Below are positions 1 through 7,398 of a DNA stretch of 61,937 bases, piece by piece (the first letter of the stretch is position 1; every line of letters begins with the position of its first letter). The stretch is taken from assembly GCA_930982035.1 (NCBI GenBank), contig CAKNJL010000006.1:1-61937 (forward strand), in the 5' to 3' direction. Under the pieces are notes generated by a model that saw only the letters and a list, made by a program, of their open reading frames with translations, had not been told where the DNA came from and did no database searches. This DNA is from an uncultured Clostridium sp. (lineage in GTDB: Bacteria > Bacillota > Clostridia > TANB77 > CAG-508). The position numbers and the translations under genes were made by a program.

Positions 1-71
1 GGTGAAATATTCGTTTCTAAACTTTTAAGGTGATTTTATCATAAATTAAATACAAAGACTAGAAAAGATTA

Positions 72-99
72 TTGACAAATACATATTTTAATGTATAAT
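72..99 (+). promoter_or_regulatory. Sigma-A-type promoter of a short RNA
   Basis: TTGACA at 72-77 and TATAAT at 94-99 are separated by 16 nt, close to the vegetative consensus. Transcription would begin near 106 and read into a short hairpin-rich unit that ends at a strong terminator. No protein gene follows on this strand. Confidence 0.75.
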
Positions 100-105
100 G
101 TATTT

Positions 106-180
106 AGCATAAGAGGATTATTCCTCATGGGGCTCGTTTTCACGGGCGACAGAGATTGAAAAATCAATCTCTGTTTTTTT
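106..180 (+). ncRNA. Short structured RNA of about 75 nt, family not recognised
   Basis: Between a good promoter and a terminator lie three consecutive hairpins: GAGGA/TCCTC at 113-126, GCTCG/CGGGC at 132-147 (one G-U pair), and the 9-bp terminator stem at 150-173. The next gene downstream is convergent, so this is either a stand-alone small RNA or an orphan riboswitch/attenuator leader. I compared it from memory with fluoride, guanidine, preQ1 and ZTP riboswitches and found no match. Ends are inferred from the promoter and terminator. Confidence 0.5.
150..180 (+). terminator. Rho-independent terminator of the short RNA
   Basis: A perfect 9-bp stem (150-158 with 165-173) with a 6-nt loop is followed by seven T residues (174-180). 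Confidence 0.85.
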
Positions 181-287
181 GTGGCAATTTCTATATTTTA
201 TTTTTTCTTTCTTATATGCTATGATTTTATTTCTCTTTGCATTGTGAAAAAAATGTTATCTAGCAGTTTCTATACAATAAAAATTTT

Positions 288-1856
288 CTAAAACCCTATT
301 ACTCTTCTAGTTTCTCTACTATTTGTCCTAACCAAATTTAAAGTGTTTTGAATATCTTGTTTAGTTATTATATTAATATTTTTACTATTTGCTTTTACTA
401 TCCTATCAGCTTGTTCAAATTTTATTTTTTCAAAAATATTTCTGACATATCTACCATTTCCAAAACATTCTTGCTCTTTAGCTTTTCTAAAATTTTCTAA
501 AAGTATCTCTTTACAATTATTAGATAATCTATATTTTTCTTTCTTACATAATTCAGTAAATATTTCATATAATTCCTCTTCTGTGTAATCAGGAAAGTTT
601 ATAGTAAATTGTATTCTACTTTCAAAACCTGGATTTTCTTTTAACAATTCTTTCATCTCTTCTGTATATCCTGCAAGAATAATACAAACCTCTTCTCTAT
701 GATCTTCCATTTCTTTTATTAGTGTAGCTATTGCTTCATCTTCAAATCCGCCTTTTCTTTCAGAAATCAAACTATACGCTTCGTCTATAAATAAAACTCC
801 ACCTATTGCTTTTTCTACAATATCGTGTACATTTTGTGCTGTCCATCCCACATATTTGGCTACTAAATCTCTTCCATGTATTTCCACAAATTCTCCATTA
901 CCTGATAGAATTTTCTCTTCTGAAAATAGCTTTCCTATTATCCTTGCCACACTAGTCTTTCCTGTCCCAGGATTTCCAGTAAAACACATATGTAATGTAG
1001 GCATTTTTCCTCTTTCTTTATTTAATTTTATATAATTCAATATTTTACTAATTTCTTCTTTTATTCCAGTAAGACCTATTAATTCATCTAGTTCTTCTTT
1101 TGCATTTTGTTTTTCTATCTTTATATTTCTCTTTCTTCTTATATTTTTATTTACTTTTTCAGCTTTTTTCTTTAACATTTCACTATTTATATAATTGTTT
1201 CCATTTGCTTTATTTTCAATAATTAGTTGCATAACATTATTTTTTACTTTCCAAAATGGCTGGTCTGCAAAATCTCTTAATCCTTGCTTTTTATATTTCA
1301 TTTGATTTTCATCAAACATGTTCCTGCAGTACATTATTTTATCATCTAATGAGATTTTTTCTATTGTCATCCTCCAACTTGCAAGATTTCCTAATACTGC
1401 ATCTGTTTGTCCTTCACAATAATTCGTATCTTCAAAAATAAATATTTTATCTTTAAATGTTTTCATTAATTTTTTCAAGCTATCTATTTCTTTTTCATAA
1501 TCCATATATACTTTTCTTTCATTTATCACTATAATGCTAGCATCAGTATCTATTAACATATCTAATGTTCCTGAATTTGATTTTCTTTTTAAAAAGCAAA
1601 TTTTATCATTTGGTATAATGTTATTTTTTATAAATAATTTGGCACATACGTTTAGAAAGTCTTTCAATAAACTGTATGATGAGTCATTTCGAATAATTAT
1701 ATTATAATTTCCAAATTTTACTTCATTGTCTTCTCTTAGCTTTGAATACATTACCATATTTTTTAATACTTCTTTGTTTTGTATAACTCCAAATAGATTA
1801 TCTAGTTCATCTATAATTTTTTCATCTTCTGCATCTAAATTATATTCTTTTAACAT
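288..1856 (-). CDS. CbxX/CfqX (SpoVK-like) AAA+ ATPase with a degenerate first AAA module
   Basis: 522 aa. The C-terminal half is a canonical CbxX-type AAA+ module: Walker A GNPGTGKT at residues 294-301, Walker B VLFIDEA at 354-360, and an arginine-finger segment GFESRI near 410-415. Residues 20-215 look like a second, dead copy of the same fold: the segment aligned with Walker A (about 54-66) lacks the GxGKT residues. CbxX-family ATPases remodel protein assemblies, from spore proteins to type VII secretion partners; the substrate here is unknown. The start is preceded by AAGGAGG at about 1863-1869. It is the last gene of a minus-strand cluster with a WYL regulator and two nuclease-like proteins, and it has its own promoter containing an inverted repeat. 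A role in that cluster is inferred from position. Confidence 0.85.
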   Translation of the reverse strand: MLKEYNLDAEDEKIIDELDNLFGVIQNKEVLKNMVMYSKLREDNEVKFGNYNIIIRNDSSYSLLKDFLNVCAKLFIKNNIIPNDKICFLKRKSNSGTLDMLIDTDASIIVINERKVYMDYEKEIDSLKKLMKTFKDKIFIFEDTNYCEGQTDAVLGNLASWRMTIEKISLDDKIMYCRNMFDENQMKYKKQGLRDFADQPFWKVKNNVMQLIIENKANGNNYINSEMLKKKAEKVNKNIRRKRNIKIEKQNAKEELDELIGLTGIKEEISKILNYIKLNKERGKMPTLHMCFTGNPGTGKTSVARIIGKLFSEEKILSGNGEFVEIHGRDLVAKYVGWTAQNVHDIVEKAIGGVLFIDEAYSLISERKGGFEDEAIATLIKEMEDHREEVCIILAGYTEEMKELLKENPGFESRIQFTINFPDYTEEELYEIFTELCKKEKYRLSNNCKEILLENFRKAKEQECFGNGRYVRNIFEKIKFEQADRIVKANSKNINIITKQDIQNTLNLVRTNSRETRRVIGF

Positions 1857-1867
1857 AAAAATTCCTC

Positions 1868-1911
1868 CTTATCACTTTATACATTATAATTTGTGATAAG
1901 AAGGTTTACAA
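1868..1911 (-). promoter_or_regulatory. Promoter with an 8-bp inverted-repeat operator upstream of the AAA+ gene
   Basis: On the minus strand, TTGTAA (1906-1911) and TATAAT (1883-1888) are 17 nt apart. A perfect inverted repeat, CTTATCAC (1868-1875) and GTGATAAG (1893-1900), straddles the -10 box: one arm lies in the spacer and the other at the transcription start. Only one arm would be in the transcript, so this is more likely a repressor site than an RNA hairpin. The adjacent WYL regulator is the obvious candidate ligand, by inference. Confidence 0.5.
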
Positions 1912-1960
1912 TTGTGCTGGTCACATATTGCTTATGTACATAATTTAAAAGTAAAATTTT

Positions 1961-2956
1961 TTAAAGATTATATTTATTAGAAGCTTTTTTTATAATTTCC
2001 TGCATTTCTTTTCTTAAATGTAATGGTCTTTTAACTTCTACTAAATCTATATTCCTCATAGCCCACATTCTAAATCCAAGTGTATTTGTATCAACAATTA
2101 ATTTGAAATATTCATCATTTTTAGGTATTTTTTCTATAGTAACATTTGTTCCAAATGTATCAAATATTGTGTCTAAAATCCATATATGGCATATTGCTTC
2201 TATCTCTTCTTTTTCTCCTCCAAACATTTCTGTTGATGATTCTGCAAATTCTTTAATTTCATTTTTACTCTTTTTTATTTCTATTTTTTCATCTAAAATT
2301 TGTATGTTTTTCATTCTGTCTAGTCTATAATTATAAAATTTTTGTTGTCCTTCTTTTATTGCAATTAGATAAAATTCTTGTTTATTATATACAATAGCAT
2401 AAGGAGAAACTGTTGGTGTACTTACTATTTTTTTCTCTAATTTATTTGTTATTGCATATTTCCAATATTCAAATTTAATTTTATTTTTGTGATATATACT
2501 ATCTGAAATATCTTCAATGTTTTTTATTACTTCTGAATTATCTGTTTTATTATTAACAGAATATATTTGATAATCTTTTAGTTTTGCATTTTCGTACACT
2601 GTTTGCATATTTTTACATTTTTTTATTATTTCTTTTGCTACATTTGGAACTATGTAGTTCGCATAACTAAAATTATCAATTATTGCTCTTATTTCTCCTG
2701 GTTCAAAATCAGTCTCTGAGTCACGATTTATATAATATCCTTTTCCGTTTTCTTCTCTTGTACTTATGTCATAATTTAATTTATATTTTAGAAGATTTAT
2801 ATTTCTTCTGATTGTTCGTGGATCTATGGTTACATTAAATATTTCTCTTACTTTTTCTTGTATTTGTACTGTTGATAACATGTGGTCATAATCACTATAT
2901 TTTTTTAATACATTTAATATGTATAATATGTTTCCGTTTTTTTCATATAATTCCAT
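1961..2956 (-). CDS. WYL-domain transcriptional regulator with N-terminal helix-turn-helix
   Basis: 331 aa from the ATG at 2956, chosen because AAAGG lies 8 nt upstream; a TTG seven codons earlier is open but overlaps that site. Residues about 5-70 form a winged-helix/DeoR-like DNA-binding domain, followed by a linker and a WYL-type ligand domain at about 145-225, recognisable from the SPYA...Y..QEFYLIA and YRLDRM segments. Such regulators (BrxR, CapW and relatives) often repress phage-defence operons and bind inverted repeats. The gene lies between a DUF2779 nuclease (74 bp upstream) and the AAA+ gene (104 bp downstream), whose promoter contains an inverted repeat. That it controls this cluster is inferred from context. 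Confidence 0.8.
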   Translation of the reverse strand: MELYEKNGNILYILNVLKKYSDYDHMLSTVQIQEKVREIFNVTIDPRTIRRNINLLKYKLNYDISTREENGKGYYINRDSETDFEPGEIRAIIDNFSYANYIVPNVAKEIIKKCKNMQTVYENAKLKDYQIYSVNNKTDNSEVIKNIEDISDSIYHKNKIKFEYWKYAITNKLEKKIVSTPTVSPYAIVYNKQEFYLIAIKEGQQKFYNYRLDRMKNIQILDEKIEIKKSKNEIKEFAESSTEMFGGEKEEIEAICHIWILDTIFDTFGTNVTIEKIPKNDEYFKLIVDTNTLGFRMWAMRNIDLVEVKRPLHLRKEMQEIIKKASNKYNL

Positions 2957-3030
2957 TATTTTTTCCTTTCTTTGCAAGATATAATTTATTTTTAATTTTC
3001 ATTCTAAACTAAATATATATATATTCTTTT

Positions 3031-4533
3031 TTATATCTCATTGTTTTTTATTATTTCATTAAATTTCATCCATATCTTTACCATTGCATATGTATCTAAT
3101 TTACAATACACTAATAACCCTTGTCTGATTTTTTCTTGTTCTTCTTTTGATTTTTCTTTTAAACTTAAAAATGCTTCAGAAGCTTCACCTCCATTGTGGA
3201 CTACTGGTAAATTATGATAATCGAGTTCTGAGTCATTTGGATATAGTGCTGGCAACACATATTTAATTGAAGCAGAACCTTGCATTTCTTTAGTGTAATA
3301 TTTTCTTTGTTTAAATGGTTCTAGAAAATCTACCATATTTCTATTAATTCTTTCTAATTCATCTTTTAAATCTGGATACATCTTCGCAATCTCTTTATTT
3401 CTTGCTGGTTCAAAGGCTTTATTATAAATTATTACACTTCCATTGTCAGGTATATCTTTTATCAAACTTTCTGCAAAATGCCTAATGAAATCTTTATCAT
3501 TTATATCTGCCAAAAATTCTCTATGCTCTATTTCAGCACCTTTTTCTCTTATAATGTGTAACGAATACTGAAATGGAAGTTGCTGATATGGTTTGGTCCC
3601 ATTTATTTCAGGAATTGCCACCTGATATGTTTCATAATCTAAAAAATATAATGGATATTTTAAAGATTTCATTATTTCTTTGATTGCTTCTTTATCTATT
3701 TTAGATTGTAAATCATTTATTTCAAATTCTATTTGTTCTAGATATTTTGAGTTTAAATTTTCATTTTGTAAATCATCAAAAGAAATTTTCCCTTCATAAT
3801 ATTTTTCAAATTTTTTGTCTAGGTGCATTCCGCCTTTAATATCAAATACATTTGGTTTTGGCAAATTTTTTGTACAATATTCCCAAAATTCACATTCATA
3901 CGGTTTGAAACATTTTATTCCTATATCATCTTTTGGTTCGTTTTCTTTGTTTTCTTCCATATATTTATTTAGTTCATTGATATTTTTCTTTATCTCTTGT
4001 TGCTTTGATTTTGCAATTTCAGTTACATCTTCAATATTAAATAATTTATTTAGGTCGAGTTCTTCTTGCCTGATGTATTTGTTATTAATATATACTATAC
4101 ATGCTTTTTTAATATAAAATCCTAAATTATTTAAAATATAGTATTGATAGGCAACATCATCTAGGTAAATATCACTAACTTCTGTGGAGCTCTTAACTTC
4201 GTAGATTTCAATACCGTCTAAATTATTTTTTAATATGTCAACACTGCAAAAGTTATTGTTATAGTTAAATGATGCTTCTGTTATAATGTTAGGTCTATTT
4301 TTTAATAGTTCTTTGGTCTGTTTAATCATAATGTTAAGGTTTTCATTAAATTCTATATCTTCGTATTTTCCAAATAGACCTTTTGCAAGTTGTCCGACTG
4401 CTGTTCCATTATTTAATACAGTATCTTTTGCTTTTTGTATTGCATATTCTGGTTTGTATTTTTTTAGCCAGATGATTTTTTTGCATTGTACTGCTTTACA
4501 GTATCTTGACTTTGATAAATATAAATTATTCAT
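3031..4533 (-). CDS. DUF2779 protein: Cas4/RecB-like nuclease fused to a DnaQ-like exonuclease
   Basis: 500 aa. The N-terminal half has the layout of Cas4/RecB nucleases: early cysteines C12 and C17, an aspartate in SVDIL (D99), E112-x-K114 in YEVKSS, and C208, C214 and C220 in a spacing typical of an iron-sulfur cluster. The C-terminal half is the DUF2779 domain with a DnaQ/RNase H-like signature: D299 and E301 in FLDYET, D402 in MVDFL, and D480 in CKLDTYAM. Two nucleic-acid-cutting folds are therefore joined. GGAGGTGAT lies about 14 nt before the ATG, a little far. Neighbours are a broken PD-(D/E)XK protein upstream and a WYL regulator downstream, a context typical of defence islands. The substrate is unknown. 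Confidence 0.75.
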   Translation of the reverse strand: MNNLYLSKSRYCKAVQCKKIIWLKKYKPEYAIQKAKDTVLNNGTAVGQLAKGLFGKYEDIEFNENLNIMIKQTKELLKNRPNIITEASFNYNNNFCSVDILKNNLDGIEIYEVKSSTEVSDIYLDDVAYQYYILNNLGFYIKKACIVYINNKYIRQEELDLNKLFNIEDVTEIAKSKQQEIKKNINELNKYMEENKENEPKDDIGIKCFKPYECEFWEYCTKNLPKPNVFDIKGGMHLDKKFEKYYEGKISFDDLQNENLNSKYLEQIEFEINDLQSKIDKEAIKEIMKSLKYPLYFLDYETYQVAIPEINGTKPYQQLPFQYSLHIIREKGAEIEHREFLADINDKDFIRHFAESLIKDIPDNGSVIIYNKAFEPARNKEIAKMYPDLKDELERINRNMVDFLEPFKQRKYYTKEMQGSASIKYVLPALYPNDSELDYHNLPVVHNGGEASEAFLSLKEKSKEEQEKIRQGLLVYCKLDTYAMVKIWMKFNEIIKNNEI

Positions 4534-4635
4534 ATTATGTCAACATCACCTCCAAATTATTTTATACTTTATTTTTGGTTATTATCTTTTATAATACAAA
4601 ATATTCAACATTTTTTTACAAATTTATTGCATTTT

Positions 4636-6424
4636 TTATACTAATAATTCTTCTATGTTTTTTTCTATTTCCTCTATACGTTTTTTATCTAGATAACTAT
4701 GTTTTGTATTTTTAATATTTTCGTTTATTTCTTTTTCTAGTATCTCTTCCACATTAATGGCATATTCAAAATTTTCGTACTCTTTACTCCAGATAGTTTT
4801 ATCTTTCTTATATCCTTTAAATTTATTTGCCTCACTTAGTTCATTTTCTCTTCTATCTAAATTATTAGTTGTTCCAACGTAATATTTGAAATCTTTTTCT
4901 ACACCTTTGAACCTTGTAACATATACTGTATATTTTAAATCTTTTGGTATGTTATATATAGCTTTTTTAAATTTATATTCTTCTCTTTCTTTTGAATTAA
5001 AAGTTTGAATGAATAATGCACTTTTAAAATCATCAAAATATTTTCGAGCATTTGTATCTTTAATATTTTCTTTTTTTATTTCATCACTAAAAAATTTGTA
5101 AATATCACTATATTTTACTATATTGTAATTTTCTTTAACATTATCATATCCTTTTTCATTTTTTATCGTTTCCTCATTATAGTTTGGAACCAGAACAATA
5201 CCTATTAGATTTTCCTCATTAAATTCTGTATATTTTTTCTTTATAAGATTTTTATACAATTCTAATTGAAAACCTTCTTCTTTTTTACCATTTATTCTTG
5301 ATTTTATTTTATTTTCTATTACTAAATATTTGCTATCTTTTGAAGCAAATAAATCCATCCTACCTCTTAATACGTTTTCTTCTTCGTTTTCAACTTTTTC
5401 ATTATTACTTTTATCTTTTCTTGATTCATTAGTATTTTTTACTGTTATTGAAAATTCTTTTAATATTTCTTTAAACTCTAAATCTACAGCACTTTTTTTA
5501 TTTATTTTTCCATTCTCTTCTAACCATTTTAAAAATTTGTTAAGTATGATTGTTTCCTTATTATTTTTATCTTTATATTTGATATTAAAATAAAAAGCAA
5601 ACATATTTGTAAAAATATTTTCATCATACTCTTTTCCTATTAAATTCAAAAAATTAAATTTCTCACTATTACTTTCTATTTTATTATCATTTATTTCTAT
5701 TCTATCAATAGAATTATCCTCTTTCCAATATTGATTTTCTTTATCTTTTATTATATCAATTAAACACTTTGCCGGATTTTTATTATCACAATTTTCATCA
5801 AAATTTAAATATATGTAATTACTTTGTCCAATTTTTAATGGGGTTTTCCCTTCTTTTATTTCACTTTTTTTGAATGAATCAATTTTTTTATTATCGCCTG
5901 ATATAGTTGTTTTTATCTCTTCATTTTTTTCTTTATCTTTTAAATTAACCTCTATCTTCTTCTTTGCTTTTTTTATTTCTTTAATTTTAAATGTTACATA
6001 GATGGCCTGATCATTGTTTACATTGTCTTTATATATATCATAAAGTCTCTTTCCTCCATATTTTATTTCTCTGGATTGCTTATTATGTACTTCTTTGTAT
6101 TCTTCTCTTAAAATATATTCATATTTATTTTTATTTTTTTCAATTTTACAACTATCAATTTCTGCTTTAGCTATAATATTATATTTTCCATCAATCGTTG
6201 CATCAGTAAATAACACATATCTAATATAATCCTTATAATCCAAATTAAATTTACCATATGGTGTTATATAAATATATTTATTTTTATCATCGGCTTCAAA
6301 AAAAATTAACAATTTCATGTCCTATATTATTTCCATCGTTACTATTTAGGTAACTTCCTGTATACATTTTATTTATCATAATCATTATCTTATTATCTTT
6401 TGGTTCATCATTCTCTTTTGCCAT
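4636..6424 (-). pseudogene. PD-(D/E)XK nuclease with C-terminal GIY-YIG-like domain, split by a +1 T in a homopolymer
   Basis: A well-placed start (ATG at 6424, preceded by GTAGGAGG) opens a 42-codon frame ending ...IGHEIVNFF and a TGA at 6296-6298, within a run of eight T. One T fewer would join it directly to the following 553 codons (EADDKNKYIYITPYG...). The joined product would be about 595 aa. The downstream part carries D322 (RMDLF), E335-x-K337 (VIENKIKS) and Q351, the pattern of PD-(D/E)XK nucleases. Residues 464-500 (VYVTRF...YYVGTTNN..RR) resemble a GIY-YIG core; numbering is from the internal ATG at 6318. That internal ATG has no good ribosome site. The break may be a pseudogene, a phase-variable switch, a +1 frameshift site (TTT TGA) or a sequencing error. 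Confidence 0.7.
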
Positions 6425-6713
6425 TTTATTTTCCTCCTACTATTTTCAGCTTCTTTGCTTTGTACTTGCTATAGATCTATTTTATGATTCCTCATCTAAT
6501 GTTCTTTTTTATCTAGATTATTTTTAGGGTATTGATTTTGGTTTTATAAATCACATTGCTCATCTCTACAATTCCCCATATTGACTAACTTATTATATTT
6601 GTTTATTTGGATTTGTAAAAGTTAGTTGGTCATAAAATGCTTATATGAATACATTATATCATACTTTTCTACGATTACTATCTGTTATTTTAATATTTTT
6701 TCATAACTAGTTT
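6425..6713. other. Intergenic stretch before the integrated element
   Basis: Apart from the GTAGGAGG ribosome site of the broken nuclease gene (about 6432-6440), I see no open frame with a start signal or strong hairpin here. It ends at the left attachment-like repeat. Confidence 0.5.
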
Positions 6714-6730
6714 GACCTTCGGGTTATGAG
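6714..6730 (-). repeat. Left attachment-like core
   Basis: On the minus strand the 17 nt CTCATAACCCGAAGGTC match a tRNA-fMet anticodon loop and 3' stem. The bases on either side do not continue as tRNA, so only the core is preserved. It pairs with the copy at 23376-23390. Confidence 0.65.
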
Positions 6731-6848
6731 CGAGACTTGACCACTTTTTGTAAGTTTGTGAAAATTGGAGTTTTTGTTGGTATTTCAGTATTTGCAAGAG
6801 TTTCACTTTACAGAACATTTGTGTATTTTTAGGGCATTTTTTGAGAAG

Positions 6849-6870
6849 ATTTTACCCAATTTTTACCCAA
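6849..6870 (+). repeat. Left integrase arm-site-like direct repeat
   Basis: Two tandem TTTTACCCAA-type units form a 22-bp block identical to 23228-23249. Its place just inside the left core mirrors the right end, which suggests binding by the integrase N-terminal domain. Confidence 0.6.
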
Positions 6871-6956
6871 CTGGTGTAGTACATTTGTTCTTAGAGTTTA
6901 GGCTCTTGTAAAGGATATTTTATTGATAAAAATTTTAATTTTGGAGGATTTAGATT

Positions 6957-7250
6957 ATGAATAATTTTAGAGAAGTTAATGATGATATTTTAAAAGATTG
7001 GTTAGATTTTAGAGAGGAAACAGATCTTGCTTTTGTTAATGATGAAGATAGAAAACATACTGTTAAATTTGATGAGATTTCTGAAAAGATTTTAAATAGT
7101 ATTCCTAAACAAAATAGAAAATTTGTAGAAAAGCAACTTGAATTGCTTAATTCTAGCTTTTTAGATTATATTGTTTATTGGAATGAGAAGTATTATAGAA
7201 ATGGCTTTTGTGATGGTATTGAATTAATTATTGGTTGTATTGATAAATAG
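6957..7250 (+). CDS. Small hypothetical protein at the left end of the element
   Basis: 97 aa, preceded by TTGGAGGA about 7 nt before the ATG. It is predominantly charged and probably helical. The C-terminal half (QNRKFVEKQLELLNSS ... Y.NGFCDGIELI) resembles the layout of small DUF6809-like proteins of Clostridia, but the match is from memory and weak. It is the first gene inside the left end and points away from the convergent Hachiman helicase. A perfect palindromic terminator follows its stop. Function unknown; in this position small proteins often regulate the element. Confidence 0.6.
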   Translation: MNNFREVNDDILKDWLDFREETDLAFVNDEDRKHTVKFDEISEKILNSIPKQNRKFVEKQLELLNSSFLDYIVYWNEKYYRNGFCDGIELIIGCIDK

Positions 7251-7258
7251 TTAAAATT

Positions 7259-7298
7259 AATCCAAAGTTTTTTCAAAATTTTGAAAAAACTTTGGATT
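7259..7298 (+). terminator. Palindromic terminator after the small gene
   Basis: A perfect 20-bp palindrome (7259-7278 with 7279-7298) is followed by a T-rich stretch. It would act on the plus strand and possibly in both directions. Confidence 0.8.
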
Positions 7299-7307
7299 TT
7301 TAGACAC

Positions 7308-7329
7308 TTTTTTCAAATTAGTGAAAAAA
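7308..7329 (-). terminator. Terminator downstream of the Hachiman helicase
   Basis: TTTTTTCA (7308-7315) and TGAAAAAA (7322-7329) form an 8-bp stem with a 6-nt loop, T-rich on the minus strand, about 70 bp after the helicase stop codon. Confidence 0.5.
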
Positions 7330-7398
7330 ATATTAAATTAAAACATAATTCATTTGTCTATTATTTTATAAGCATTACTTGAAACTATCTTATATTTA

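Noticed and set aside
106..180. Assignment of the short RNA to a known riboswitch class
   Set aside because: None of the consensus features I remember for fluoride, guanidine, preQ1, ZTP or SAM classes is present.
6731..6744. A tRNA T-arm-like stretch (GAGACTTGACC) next to the left core
   Set aside because: It is on the opposite strand to the core match, short, and does not join it into a tRNA fold; probably chance.
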